Shown here: positions 1 through 8,506 of the stretch, piece after piece
Numbering within the stretch: the stretch's first letter is position 1
How the letters are laid out: every line of letters starts with the position of its first letter
DNA from: Paenibacillus pabuli
Lineage (GTDB): Bacteria; Bacillota; Bacilli; Paenibacillales; Paenibacillaceae
DNA: 64,000 nt
Assembly (NCBI RefSeq): GCF_039831995.1
Contig: NZ_JBDOIO010000001.1
Span: 256,511-320,510, forward strand
Direction of reading: 5' to 3'
Made by a program: the position numbers and the translations under genes
Notes under the pieces: model-generated
Seen by the model: only the letters and a program-made list of their open reading frames with translations
Told to the model about the DNA's origin: nothing
Database searches by the model: none

Positions 1-114
1 TCGAATGGGACTATTAATATAAGCACAGAACTCTATAATATACTGATAGCTAACGGAGTACCACTAACTCAACCTAGTGTTTACGATATCAGTGACTTAC
101 TTGCTTATGCTTAG
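1..114 (+). CDS. C-terminal fragment of an unknown protein
   Basis: An open frame runs from the first base of the window to a TAG at 112-114 and encodes the last 37 residues of a protein whose start lies upstream. The fragment ends in DISDLLAYA and shows no recognisable motif. It is followed 26 bases later by the next start codon, so it is probably the preceding gene of the same operon. Confidence 0.5.
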   Translation, partial: SNGTINISTELYNILIANGVPLTQPSVYDISDLLAYA

Positions 115-140
115 TATACTAACTTCAAGAGGTGATAAAA

Positions 141-437
141 GTGACTGAAGAAACGAAATCAGCTATTGATATTCTATCTGACCACATTGTAAAGATGAAT
201 ATTTACGGTGAGGTAGCGCGAGTTTATTGGATCAACAATAACAACGATCTGGTCTACCGATCTGTCATGAGGCCTCCAGATTATTATGAGACTACTGAAG
301 ACTTGATCGAGAACAATGTCAAAGCTTACATTGGCTTCCAGTACATCAAGGATAGTTGGCAGGCTGTTGAACATTACGCTTGGCATCATATAGAGGAAGC
401 TATACTAGCAGGTAGTGTTCCATATCAAGTAAAGTAG
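141..437 (+). CDS. hypothetical protein, 98 aa
   Basis: Small soluble acidic protein with no family that I recognise. I place the start at GTG 141, because the ribosome binding site AAGAGGTGAT (about 127-136) overlaps the alternative GTG at 132 and sits correctly for 141. The protein is rich in Tyr and Trp (VYW, YYE, WHHIEE) and lacks membrane segments and signal peptide. A hairpin terminator follows about 55 bases after the stop, so it probably ends a transcript. Confidence 0.6.
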   Translation: MTEETKSAIDILSDHIVKMNIYGEVARVYWINNNNDLVYRSVMRPPDYYETTEDLIENNVKAYIGFQYIKDSWQAVEHYAWHHIEEAILAGSVPYQVK

Positions 438-492
438 TTCAATATAAATCGCAATATTTATATGGTGAGTAAAGATAGATGTGTTAACTTTT

Positions 493-519
493 AAAAGCTC
501 GGAATCTCCGGGCTTTTTA
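493..519 (+). terminator. Rho-independent terminator
   Basis: AGCTCGGA and TCCGGGCT form an 8-bp stem (with G-U pairs) around a 3-base loop, followed by TTTTTAATTT. It closes the transcript of the 98-aa gene. Confidence 0.75.
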
Positions 520-629
520 ATTTGATTAAAACTATAAGGACGCGAAATAAGTACATTTAGTGGAGTAAATTTGTGATTAATTTACTTAGGAGAATTTGGG
601 TGTATACCAACTAAAATGGAGGTTTCCGC

Positions 630-1010
630 ATGAATCTAGATTGGATTGTTACATATTCAGACGACAACCGTTCTTACGAAGACGCTTATGGTAGTATGCA
701 GCTCGCTGAGGAATATGCAGAGGAAGCTAAAGAACGCGGGTATAAAGATGTTAAATGGAAATACCGACATTCCGGCAAAGTATTAACATGGGGCAACGGT
801 AAGGAATGGGGCGAAATTGAACATCCCGATCTTGGATTTGTTATGACCTACTGGAAAAAGGGAACTCCTTGTTACGATACCTACACCGCTCCAATTGTGG
901 ACGATTACGGAGATATTACATGTGAACGCTTTTGTCAAGATGAAGCTGAGTGGGTTGATACAATCTCCCTTGGTCCACATGCAGATGGCGTAGTTGTTAA
1001 TTTCGGATAG
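630..1010 (+). CDS. hypothetical protein, 126 aa
   Basis: Soluble acidic protein preceded by a good ribosome binding site (ATGGAGG, 617-623). It starts MNLDWIVTYSDDNRSYEDA. The pattern of an alternating N-terminal strand followed by an amphipathic helix (YGSMQLAEEYAEEAKERG) would fit a small alpha/beta fold, but I do not recognise a family. It contains two cysteines in the second half and several Trp/Tyr residues. It is the first gene after a terminator and leads into the two paralogous genes downstream. Confidence 0.65.
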   Translation: MNLDWIVTYSDDNRSYEDAYGSMQLAEEYAEEAKERGYKDVKWKYRHSGKVLTWGNGKEWGEIEHPDLGFVMTYWKKGTPCYDTYTAPIVDDYGDITCERFCQDEAEWVDTISLGPHADGVVVNFG

Positions 1011-1102
1011 TTATCAATTATCTACTTCTATTTGAGGTCTAATTCATGAATTATATAGGTGATAAATTACCTAATATAATTTGTACTGGAGGAAAAGACA
1101 AA

Positions 1103-1645
1103 ATGGAACCAATTCATTTATATTTTGATGAAGAACAGAAATCTGGAGTACGACTTGACGATGTCGGAGAATCTATCCAAGTTTCATTGTACGATTGGCA
1201 CATTATCGGATTTCACATTAATTATGGCAATTATAAATCCGCAAGCGACGCATTGTATAGAGCGTACGATATGTACAAAAAATATGCGGATGTTGTAGGA
1301 TTCCCTGGAATTTACGACTACATTCACAACACATTGTTGCACATTGATGGTCGAATTGAGAGACCCTATACCCTTATCGAAAGTCATTTGCAATCCTTTA
1401 CTGTGAAGGATGAAGTATCGCGTATTTTTGTAATAGATGCACATGGCAAACACTATTGGTACCAGTTAACTGGGGAATATAATCCAATCGGAATTAATTT
1501 ATCACATCAAGGTTTGAGCACATATGCCGAATATATTTACACTGAAAATGGGTGGCAAATGGGAGTATACTCTAACCCTGAACTTATTGAGAAAGCAATG
1601 AAATCGGGTACCATTTTTGAGTATCTCGATGTTCAGAGGGATTAA
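1103..1645 (+). CDS. hypothetical protein, paralogue of next gene
   Basis: 180-aa soluble protein. An upstream ATG at 1046 is in frame, but ATG 1103 has the real ribosome binding site (GGAGG 1088-1092, 10-base spacing), so I use it. It aligns over almost its whole length with the next protein: both carry an IIGF/VIGV strand, a DVVG-x3-I-x-x-YI segment, PTLxExHLQ, a Y-x-YTENGW motif and end in SG-x-IFEYL. The pair are tandem duplicates that have diverged to roughly half identity. No domain is recognised; there is no membrane segment. Confidence 0.65.
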   Translation: MEPIHLYFDEEQKSGVRLDDVGESIQVSLYDWHIIGFHINYGNYKSASDALYRAYDMYKKYADVVGFPGIYDYIHNTLLHIDGRIERPYTLIESHLQSFTVKDEVSRIFVIDAHGKHYWYQLTGEYNPIGINLSHQGLSTYAEYIYTENGWQMGVYSNPELIEKAMKSGTIFEYLDVQRD

Positions 1646-1648
1646 TTA

Positions 1649-2182
1649 ATGTCGACATTAAATTTAGCACTTAACGATAACGATGATAATTCCGGTATTT
1701 CTATCGATTATGAGGACAGTGTTTACAAACTACGCGCCTACGATTTTAACGTAATAGGTGTAAAACTCAGTTATATTACCTATGCAGAAGCTGAAAAGGC
1801 CGCGTATAAAACATATGAACTATTCAATAAATATCGTGATGTTGTAGGACATACCATTATTTTCAACTACATCCAAAATGTACTGTTGTATGATTCCGGA
1901 AGACTTAATCGTTATCCTACGCTTGTTGAGAATCACTTACAGGCTCATGCCCAGAATGAGCTTCCTCACATTTACGCGATCGACAATAAAGGTAGATGTT
2001 ATTGGTATTATCTTACCAGCAGTCATCCAGCTGTTAGCAATAGTCTAATGAGTCAGGCACTTGTTGCTTACGTTGAATATGTGTATACTGAAAACGGTTG
2101 GCTTATGGGTGAGTATTTTAACCCGAAAAAGATTGAAGAAGTTATGCAATCAGGTGCTATTTTCGAGTATCTAGGCGAGTAA
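1649..2182 (+). CDS. hypothetical protein, paralogue of previous gene
   Basis: 177-aa protein whose ATG lies 3 bases after the previous stop, with its GAGGG ribosome binding site inside the end of that gene. Shared landmarks with the upstream paralogue include the DVVG segment, PTLVENHLQ, EYVYTENGW and SGAIFEYL. The N-terminus is more acidic (DNDDN). The tight spacing and shared architecture suggest that the two are co-translated and perhaps form a hetero-oligomer; that is inference. Confidence 0.65.
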   Translation: MSTLNLALNDNDDNSGISIDYEDSVYKLRAYDFNVIGVKLSYITYAEAEKAAYKTYELFNKYRDVVGHTIIFNYIQNVLLYDSGRLNRYPTLVENHLQAHAQNELPHIYAIDNKGRCYWYYLTSSHPAVSNSLMSQALVAYVEYVYTENGWLMGEYFNPKKIEEVMQSGAIFEYLGE

Positions 2183-2212
2183 CAGTTAAACTAATTTACG
2201 GAGGTACTTTTA

Positions 2213-3484
2213 ATGAATGCAGCTTTGGAACTAAAATATCGTCCAAAAGACCTAAATGAAGTCGTAGGTAACGGACGACTCAAGCGATCATTTGCTAAAA
2301 TGGCGGGGGATAACACACTTCCTCAGCAGGTTTTGTTATCGGGACCTCCGGGAACAGGTAAAACAACTACGGCACGGATTTTAAGCAAACTGCTATTCTG
2401 TGAGAATTTGCAGGATGGTGGTATTGCTTGCCGTGAATGTCCTAACTGTAAAGAAATTGAGAAATCTATTCAAAATGATGGTAAGAATCCTAAACTACCG
2501 ATCAATGAGTACGATATGTCTTCTCACGGACGAATTGATGATGTCAAACAAATTGTCGCTTTAATGAGACAGAAAACAATGTTTGCAGGTAACAAACGCG
2601 TATTTATTTTGGATGAATGTCAACGTATCTCTCCCGAAGCACAGGCTTCACTACTTAAAATTTGTGAAGAACCTATCAAAGGACTTTACATTTTTATTTG
2701 TACAACTGACCCAGAAGATCTTCTCCCGGCGATTAAAACTCGTTTCCGTGAGTATCAAGTCCAAAAACCGAAAGCTGTTGAACTTTCCGATCATCTCGAA
2801 ATGATTTGTAATAAGGAAAGTATCATTTACGATAAAAAAGCTTTATCTACAATTGTTAAGTATGCTAACCGTGGACCGCGTGAAGCGGTAGTAAAGTTGG
2901 ATACCTTCATGAAAGAAGGGAATGTCACTCATAGTTATGTTCTGGATGCGCTTCTCATCAAAAGCGCAGATAGTTATATCGATTATTTTGAGCAGCTTGA
3001 TGGTGATGCGTTCATGGCGCTCCAGTTTCTCAACGTAATCGAAAAGAAATATGATATGGAACCTGAAGAGTTTTTAAACGGACTACCTAAGTTCCTTTCA
3101 GATATCATGAAGATAAAGGCAGGCGTTAGTCTCGACGATTATACCGAACAGGAAACTACACGTATTAAGAAATTCCTGAAATCATACACACTCGCTGAGG
3201 TGGCCAGTCTTATTAACAATCTCTTCAGTGTCATGAAAGTCAGAACTAACGCTGAGTATCTCCTGATGGTATTTACGCTCAAGGCTAAACATGCAACTAT
3301 TTTTGAAGCTGCATCTGCTGAAGAAATGAAGAAGAAAACTGCTGAAGAAATGGCAATATCTTCACGTAACTTCGCTTCAGTCTCTGATATGTTGCGCGAT
3401 GAACAGTATAACGCAAATGACAAAGAAATCACTGATGACGAGATTGCCGCAATGTTTGAAGGTAACTTCGTATCTGATAAATAA
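2213..3484 (+). CDS. dnaX: DNA polymerase III gamma/tau-like clamp loader subunit
   Basis: 423-aa AAA+ ATPase of the DnaX family. It opens with the typical LKYRPKDLNEVVGN, has Walker A GPPGTGKTT (about residues 44-52), a zinc-binding insert with several Cys (CRECPNC, about 74-80), Walker B VFILDECQ (about 130) and the sensor/arginine-finger region CTTDP...IKTRFREYQ. Cellular DnaX has DExH; here it is DECQ. The length matches gamma rather than full tau, and the C-terminus lacks an obvious tau-like polymerase-binding extension. Expected role: ATP-driven loading of the sliding clamp with a delta subunit (a candidate lies at 50405). Start is well supported by ACGGAGG upstream. Confidence 0.93.
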   Translation: MNAALELKYRPKDLNEVVGNGRLKRSFAKMAGDNTLPQQVLLSGPPGTGKTTTARILSKLLFCENLQDGGIACRECPNCKEIEKSIQNDGKNPKLPINEYDMSSHGRIDDVKQIVALMRQKTMFAGNKRVFILDECQRISPEAQASLLKICEEPIKGLYIFICTTDPEDLLPAIKTRFREYQVQKPKAVELSDHLEMICNKESIIYDKKALSTIVKYANRGPREAVVKLDTFMKEGNVTHSYVLDALLIKSADSYIDYFEQLDGDAFMALQFLNVIEKKYDMEPEEFLNGLPKFLSDIMKIKAGVSLDDYTEQETTRIKKFLKSYTLAEVASLINNLFSVMKVRTNAEYLLMVFTLKAKHATIFEAASAEEMKKKTAEEMAISSRNFASVSDMLRDEQYNANDKEITDDEIAAMFEGNFVSDK

Positions 3485-3506
3485 ACAACTGGGGTGACTG
3501 AGAATT

Positions 3507-4316
3507 ATGGAAAATATTACTGAGGTACAGGCTAGCGACTCCGCTAGCTTCAGCTACTATCCTGCAATTAGGGATCATAGCTATTTTAAAGCTTCACTCT
3601 ATCGCTCGGGATTCTCACGGGAAATTGCGATTAAAATTTACAATGTTGTAATGCGTGAGATTCGCACGAGTATCTTGCTTGGATATCGTGTTGATCTTAA
3701 TCCACTTATCGATTTTACACCTTTCCTCAAACTTGAAGGGGAACATTATATTCCACATGTACGGGCTACACTGCACCAGGCCGTACAGCATCCTGAGAAA
3801 ATCTTCTATGCTAAATCTCACGATAGTCTCATTGAAGTCGATCCTGACTGGTCACCTGAAGCTTCGGTTGATTTAAAGACAACTAGTGCTGTTGCTGATG
3901 GTACTACTGAAGTCGACTACAGTTTCTTGGGAATTAGTGATGTGGTTGAGAATTCCGGTAATGCTAAAAAAGCTGCACGGATTGAAGCGCAGAAAATTGT
4001 TGACGGTGTAATTTATCATCCAGCTGTACGGGATCACAAATACTTTAAATCTGCACTTTACCGAGCAGGACTTACAAAAGAGCAATCAAGCCGAGCATAT
4101 AATCTGATTATGCGTGATATTCGAAATAGTATTCAGGATGGATATCAGGTACGACTTGACTACTTGGTAGACTTTGTCCCATATCCTCGACGTAAACCCT
4201 CTGGATTCCTTCCTTCTGTTAAAGCTGATATTCACTCCAGCGTCCGCAGTACGCGTACAATTCGTTATTCCATTTCCGTTGCTAAAACTACAATCTTCGA
4301 TCCCGATTGGGAATAG
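3507..4316 (+). CDS. tandem-repeat protein with two HU/IHF-like domains
   Basis: 269-aa protein made of two clearly homologous repeats of about 100 residues (about 12-120 and 168-268). Each reads YxPAxRDHxYFK...LYRxG..., a helix with xxxIMRxIRxSIxxGYxV, then a strand with DFxP, and ends in DPDW. The pattern of a helical N-terminus, a Gly-Tyr/Arg-Val turn and then strands resembles the HU/IHF DNA-bending fold, so a single-chain HU-like dimer is possible, but this is inference from pattern only. It directly follows dnaX by 22 bases, which would suit a DNA-associated role. Confidence 0.6.
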   Translation: MENITEVQASDSASFSYYPAIRDHSYFKASLYRSGFSREIAIKIYNVVMREIRTSILLGYRVDLNPLIDFTPFLKLEGEHYIPHVRATLHQAVQHPEKIFYAKSHDSLIEVDPDWSPEASVDLKTTSAVADGTTEVDYSFLGISDVVENSGNAKKAARIEAQKIVDGVIYHPAVRDHKYFKSALYRAGLTKEQSSRAYNLIMRDIRNSIQDGYQVRLDYLVDFVPYPRRKPSGFLPSVKADIHSSVRSTRTIRYSISVAKTTIFDPDWE

Positions 4317-4328
4317 TCATTAATTAAT

Positions 4329-4691
4329 ATGATTAAGAAGTTAAAAACGCGCTGGCAATTGATGATATTGGCGATTGCGTTACTCGTTGTTGTCGGAACC
4401 TTTTTAGGGATATACAATTTCATATTCTCTTCCAACTTCGATGAGAACGCAGTAATTGACAGTAAACCAGATTTTGATGTCAGCGATACAGGTATCACTT
4501 TTACAGACTCGGAAGGTAAAAAGGAAACAGTCTTTCCATCTGATCGGGACCAAACCCTGGATGATGACGGATTAGGTCATTATAAGGTGGATAGTAAAGG
4601 TAACAAAGAGCGAATATTACCTGAAACTCCCGCTTCAGAAGTCCCTAACGATTTACGAGAACAAATCAAAGATAGCATGGGTTGGAAATAA
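4329..4691 (+). CDS. single-pass membrane protein, 120 aa
   Basis: Basic N-terminus (MIKKLKTRW), one transmembrane helix at about residues 11-33 (LMILAIALLVVVGTFLGIY), then an acidic hydrophilic tail of about 85 residues that would face outward by the positive-inside rule. No family recognised. The ribosome binding site is weak. It ends just before a strong terminator, so it is the last gene of the dnaX transcript. Confidence 0.6.
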   Translation: MIKKLKTRWQLMILAIALLVVVGTFLGIYNFIFSSNFDENAVIDSKPDFDVSDTGITFTDSEGKKETVFPSDRDQTLDDDGLGHYKVDSKGNKERILPETPASEVPNDLREQIKDSMGWK

Positions 4692-4696
4692 ATTAA

Positions 4697-4731
4697 AGGG
4701 ACGCTAATTATAATTATGCGTTCCTTTTTTG
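4697..4731 (+). terminator. Rho-independent terminator
   Basis: GGGACGC and GCGTTCC pair across a 14-base AT-rich loop and are followed by TTTTTT. Confidence 0.75.
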
Positions 4732-4791
4732 ATCGTTTTAATTAAGTAGTGTTGAAAGATAGGAAAATAATACCTGATAATGGAGGTAAAG

Positions 4792-4923
4792 TTGACTGTG
4801 GAAAACACTACGTTCATTGAAAAATATTTCGGTATTGGTGATATGGGACCATTCCAGTTTATCGTGGGTGGGATCATCATTACCGCTGTAGTATTGTTGC
4901 CCTTAGTACAGTATTATGGTTGA
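4792..4923 (+). CDS. small membrane protein, 43 aa
   Basis: TTG start at 4792 with GGAGG at 4782-4786 (GTG 4798 is an alternative). The protein has a short polar N-terminus and one transmembrane helix (FIVGGIIITAVVLLPLVQYY). It lies in a run of small membrane proteins ahead of the bactofilin gene. No family recognised. Confidence 0.5.
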   Translation: MTVENTTFIEKYFGIGDMGPFQFIVGGIIITAVVLLPLVQYYG

Positions 4924-4956
4924 GTTAAACACACTCAATATGTGGAGGTCGGTATA

Positions 4957-5082
4957 ATGAAACTATTTATCAAAAATAATTTTGGTGAAGGATGGGAAGC
5001 AGTTTTCTATCTAACAGTTTTTGTGGGTACTCCGATTGGACTCGCCTTGACTGTGGCAGAAATTTGTTCGCAATTCATTTAA
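4957..5082 (+). CDS. small membrane protein, 41 aa
   Basis: ATG 4957 preceded by TGGAGGTC (4942-4949). The product has a polar first 14 residues and one transmembrane helix (AVFYLTVFVGTPIGLALTVA). Third of four consecutive small membrane proteins upstream of the bactofilin. Function unknown. Confidence 0.5.
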   Translation: MKLFIKNNFGEGWEAVFYLTVFVGTPIGLALTVAEICSQFI

Positions 5083-5118
5083 TTACATATGTATTAATCG
5101 AGAGGAACGGGAAAATTT

Positions 5119-5451
5119 ATGAATAAACTTAAAAATTATTTCGACAAAATTAAAAATACAAAGGCATTTACCTTTATATTTTTGGCACTGATACTGGCAA
5201 TTTTTATGATGCCTACATCGCAATATATTTCAAATCAGGAGACACGTAGAGAACTTTCTACGGTCAGTGAGAAGGCAGCAATTTACGAAAAGCAGATCGA
5301 GCAATATAAAGCTGAAATTACTGAAAAAGAAGCCCAAATATCTAAACAGGTACAGTCTCTTGCTGAACTCAGTACTCAGGTAGACGCATTGAAAAAGCAA
5401 TCTGAACTTATCGGATCTAAACTTGAGAAACTAGCTAAACTTACCAAATAA
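5119..5451 (+). CDS. membrane-anchored coiled-coil protein, 110 aa
   Basis: Basic N-terminus, one transmembrane helix (about residues 16-34, FTFIFLALILAIFMM), then a heptad-rich region from about 43 to 108 (for example EKAAIYEKQIEQYKAEITEK) that predicts a parallel coiled coil. Topology resembles small division or wall-associated proteins of the FtsL/DivIC type, although I see no sequence signature for those. It is 18 bases upstream of a bactofilin gene, which suggests that it may anchor the bactofilin polymer to the membrane (inference). Confidence 0.6.
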   Translation: MNKLKNYFDKIKNTKAFTFIFLALILAIFMMPTSQYISNQETRRELSTVSEKAAIYEKQIEQYKAEITEKEAQISKQVQSLAELSTQVDALKKQSELIGSKLEKLAKLTK

Positions 5452-5469
5452 ACTTAAGGGGATGTCGGA

Positions 5470-5847
5470 ATGTTACATAAATTACTTAACCGAAAGTACG
5501 ATAATATTATTGATAAGGGTGCAATGATTTTAGGTAACGTTGCATTTCGATCTCCAGCACTGGTTAAAGGTTTTATCGAAGGTAATATCGATAGTTCCGA
5601 CATCCTGGCAGTTGGTAAGAATGGTCATTGCATCAGAGTTCGAAGTACAGCTGATGTTGAGGTATCTGGGACGGTAGATAAAGGTATCATCACTACTGGG
5701 ACAGTGAAAATCACTAAAACTGGTAGAGTCTACGGTGATGTAGAGTGCAGCGAACTTATCATCGAACCTGGAGGTATTTTACAAGGAATGTCGAAGATCC
5801 GTAAAAAATTAAGTGATACTGCTGTAGCTAATCCGGTAAACGCTTAA
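5470..5847 (+). CDS. bactofilin (DUF583 family)
   Basis: 125-aa protein with the short right-handed beta-helix repeat of bactofilins: successive G-N/D-V/I turns, for example VKGFIEGNI, VEVSGTVDKGIITTGTVKI and VYGDVECSELIIEPGGILQG, and short polar ends. Bactofilins polymerise without nucleotide into membrane-associated filaments and scaffold cell-wall enzymes or DNA segregation proteins. The length is typical of the family. It is the last gene of a membrane-protein cluster (4792-5847), followed by a terminator. On a mobile element it could position the transfer apparatus or the replicon. Confidence 0.85.
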   Translation: MLHKLLNRKYDNIIDKGAMILGNVAFRSPALVKGFIEGNIDSSDILAVGKNGHCIRVRSTADVEVSGTVDKGIITTGTVKITKTGRVYGDVECSELIIEPGGILQGMSKIRKKLSDTAVANPVNA

Positions 5848-5857
5848 AATTATACAA

Positions 5858-5914
5858 TCCCCACTTATGCTGTCACATTAAACGATGTAGCAGAAAATAA
5901 GTGGGTATTTTTAT
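5858..5914 (+). terminator. probable Rho-independent terminator
   Basis: CCCACTTAT and ATAAGTGGG form a 9-bp stem around a long, partly self-complementary loop and are followed by TATTTTT. Confidence 0.65.
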
Positions 5915-5936
5915 GTGCCCGAGAAAGAGGTAATGC

Positions 5937-6713
5937 ATGTTATTTTCGGATTTAGATCGTACGCTAATTTACTCTAAGGTCTTCTACTCAGACTTCGATG
6001 GTGCAATGGTGCCTGTAGAAACCAAAGAAGGTAAATTTACTTCACATACTACATCTGGCGCTCTGATAAAGCTGATTTCATTTAGGGAAGCTTTCTTTTT
6101 AGTTCCAGTAACTGCACGAACACTTGAACAGGCGCTACGTGTACATTTCATTCGGGATCAGTTTCCTGAATTTATGGTATGTGAGTCAGGCAAAGAAATT
6201 TACATTAATGGGGAACTCGATACTGTTTGGGAATCTCATTTACGCAGTCAGCTTGAAATCTCACGTAGATCTCGTGAACATGCATATAATCATATTAGTC
6301 AAGAATTCTCGTCTTATTTCGGATGCAACTTCTACCCTATTAATGAGAGTATGATTATGACTAAAATTGAGAACTTAAACCATTATCATGAAGGTTATGT
6401 CAAATCAATGATTCCATTTGCAGATTCACTGGGATGTGACTTAATCTTGCAGGAAAAGAAATTATATCTATTTCCTAAAGAAATTACTAAAGGGAATGCT
6501 GTTAAGTATCTTATTGAGAGGGAATCACCTAGACTGAGTGTTAGTTCTGGTGATGCGCAAATGGACTATTCTATGTTCAGTTCTACTACTCATCACATTG
6601 CGCCGATGCACCACACAATAACTGGCGACATTAAAGTTACAACAGGGCGTAGAAGTTTAGATGCGGCAGAGGATATTATTGATTATGCGTACCAGATTTT
6701 AGCATACAATTAA
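5937..6713 (+). CDS. HAD-superfamily hydrolase
   Basis: 258-aa haloacid dehalogenase-fold protein. Motif I is SDLDRTLIYS (catalytic aspartates at residues 5 and 7), a lysine (KGNAVKYL) precedes motif IV, and motif IV is SGDAQMDYSM, so the catalytic set is present. The long middle section (about 80-180) corresponds to a C2-type cap, as in the Cof/sucrose-phosphate phosphatase branch. Substrate is not predictable; a sugar or nucleotide phosphate is likely. It starts a new transcript after the terminator (RBS AGAGG). Similar proteins occur in stress/tellurite operons of bacteria, but no such neighbours are seen here. Confidence 0.8.
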   Translation: MLFSDLDRTLIYSKVFYSDFDGAMVPVETKEGKFTSHTTSGALIKLISFREAFFLVPVTARTLEQALRVHFIRDQFPEFMVCESGKEIYINGELDTVWESHLRSQLEISRRSREHAYNHISQEFSSYFGCNFYPINESMIMTKIENLNHYHEGYVKSMIPFADSLGCDLILQEKKLYLFPKEITKGNAVKYLIERESPRLSVSSGDAQMDYSMFSSTTHHIAPMHHTITGDIKVTTGRRSLDAAEDIIDYAYQILAYN

Positions 6714-6789
6714 AATTATATCTAACTATAAATAGTCTGGTACATTATGTAGTAGTAAAGGATAATAAGAATTTAGGGGGAATACCTTA

Positions 6790-7167
6790 TTGGCAGGACA
6801 AACATATACTTGTTTTGACTGTATCAATAGTCACAATGTCCCTGGGTTTCGTGGATCTTTATATGAACCTCCCTATGAACCTGAATCTCTCTGCCAAAAA
6901 GACGTTATAAACATCGGTGATGATGATTATAATGCTATGTCGGAAGACGGGGACTATAATCGAATTGCACGTAAATGCGATTCATTTTCTCCTCGGATTC
7001 TCGGTAAGTGTCATATTTGCACAAAAGACATAGGAGAACCAGTCTGGAGTTGGCAGTTGTGGGGGAATACATATCACGGAGATTCATTCCCAGTATGTAG
7101 TGAGACGTGTAAGAACGAAGCGAAGGAAATTTACCTGCGCGATCGTGATTTATCTTGTGATTATTAA
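6790..7167 (+). CDS. cysteine-rich probable zinc-binding protein
   Basis: 125-aa protein with TTG start (GGGGG 9 bases upstream). Cys residues fall in two groups: CFDC near the N-terminus with later single Cys, and a second cluster CHIC...C-x3-C (about residues 76-110) containing a Trp-rich stretch. This suggests two zinc-binding modules. The second cluster resembles treble-clef or MYM-like fingers of phage proteins, but I cannot assign a family. The next gene is dUTPase, 26 bases downstream. Confidence 0.6.
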   Translation: MAGQTYTCFDCINSHNVPGFRGSLYEPPYEPESLCQKDVINIGDDDYNAMSEDGDYNRIARKCDSFSPRILGKCHICTKDIGEPVWSWQLWGNTYHGDSFPVCSETCKNEAKEIYLRDRDLSCDY

Positions 7168-7193
7168 ATTTTAATAAGTAAAGGGGTATTTTA

Positions 7194-7883
7194 ATGTCAG
7201 TTACAGGGCTCGAACTTAGTCACTTATTCCATAAACATCCAGGAAATATTACGGTTAAAACTCATGGTATGCCTGTATTCAACGATTACCGCTACGATAC
7301 TCAACTCTCTGATGACGCAAACGAAGTACTTTTGGCAATTGAAGGTGAGCATGATTTCGTTTTCAACGCACGTTTGATTGATAACATTATCGAATGGGAT
7401 AACGGTTTCGAATTCAAATACGACGGCAAAGTACATCAATTTTACTGGGGTGAAATTGTACCTGTACGGGGATTCGAATTGTTGAATGATGATGCAGTTA
7501 TGCCTGTACGTAAGACAAAATACGCACTGGCTCATGATCTCTATAGTACTGAAGAAGTTACTGTAGAACCGGGAAAGGTATTCTTGGTACCTACTGGTAT
7601 CACTTGCTATATGCCACCATCTGAAGGTTTGGATATATTACTCCGCAGCGGGACGACAATGGAATATCAAATTATTCTTGCAAACCACATCGGACTTATT
7701 GATCCGGACTACTACGGACGTGAGATCAAACTGATGATTCGTAATATCAGCAATGAACCTATCGTTCTGCCTAAAGGTTCACGTTTGTGTCAAGCACGTT
7801 TTACTCAGGCATTAGCTGTTGATGACGATGAAGTCACTGAAACATTGCGCACTGGTGGATTCCACAGTACTGGGTCAAACTAA
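7194..7883 (+). CDS. dut: dUTP diphosphatase (trimeric dUTPase) with N-terminal extension
   Basis: Hydrolyses dUTP to dUMP and pyrophosphate, keeping uracil out of DNA and feeding dTMP synthesis. All five motifs of the homotrimeric family are visible: LAHDLYS (about 112), LRSGTTM (149), GLIDPDYYGREIK (166), LPKGSRLCQARF (191) and the C-terminal GGFHSTGSN (221). The canonical domain is about 140 residues; here it is preceded by about 105 extra residues rich in Asp and aromatic residues with no recognised fold. Motif 5 has His where Phe-Gly-Ser usually has Gly. A good ribosome binding site precedes ATG 7194. Confidence 0.93.
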   Translation: MSVTGLELSHLFHKHPGNITVKTHGMPVFNDYRYDTQLSDDANEVLLAIEGEHDFVFNARLIDNIIEWDNGFEFKYDGKVHQFYWGEIVPVRGFELLNDDAVMPVRKTKYALAHDLYSTEEVTVEPGKVFLVPTGITCYMPPSEGLDILLRSGTTMEYQIILANHIGLIDPDYYGREIKLMIRNISNEPIVLPKGSRLCQARFTQALAVDDDEVTETLRTGGFHSTGSN

Positions 7884-8420
7884 ATGACAAAGTTAAGGTA
7901 TGCAACTACATCTCATGCCTTAGCAATAGCTGAAATGTTAAATGACGATCTTGCCTCAGGTATGGCAACGTCGGAACATATACTACATTCATTGGAACAG
8001 AACAGCTATCTTATTATCGAAGACGGTTCTGAACTTATAGGTTTTATTCAACAAGAGAGTGTAAGAGATTACACTCTCTTTCGTTTTTATCCTTCAATTA
8101 AGGGTAAGATACCTGTTCAGAATAAATACAATTTTATTTCAAATTTCTATGTTAAACCTGATTCACGAAATAAAGGGTATGGATCACGTTTACTATCAGC
8201 TGCATTAAGTTGTGGTTCAGGACTGTACTCTGTCGCTAATAGTTTGCATCGACCAGAAGGATGGAAGGCTGAAACACTATTTAATTCCTTTGGTTTCGTA
8301 GATATGGGCGAACTTGAGGGATATTATTCTGATCCTTGCGATAGTGGCATACATCAGTGTAAATCACGATGTGAATATTGTAGGTGCCGAAGTTTTGTAT
8401 ATGTGAGAGAACCAAAATAG
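7884..8420 (+). CDS. GNAT-family N-acetyltransferase with cysteine-rich tail
   Basis: 178 aa. The ATG abuts the dUTPase stop, with no separate ribosome binding site, so translation is probably coupled. The acetyl-CoA binding motif A is clear: ISNFYVKPDSRNKGYGSRLL (RxxGxG type, about residues 87-106). The final 30 residues hold six cysteines (CDSGIHQCKSRCEYCRC), probably metal-binding, which is unusual for the family. Acceptor substrate unknown. Confidence 0.78.
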   Translation: MTKLRYATTSHALAIAEMLNDDLASGMATSEHILHSLEQNSYLIIEDGSELIGFIQQESVRDYTLFRFYPSIKGKIPVQNKYNFISNFYVKPDSRNKGYGSRLLSAALSCGSGLYSVANSLHRPEGWKAETLFNSFGFVDMGELEGYYSDPCDSGIHQCKSRCEYCRCRSFVYVREPK

Positions 8421-8506
8421 TTGTACGTTTAAAGACCCATTTAAATAGGTATGGAGAGGGAAAAGGTTAAATACTTCTCTTTATCTCAGATAGGACTGAA
8501 GTAAAA

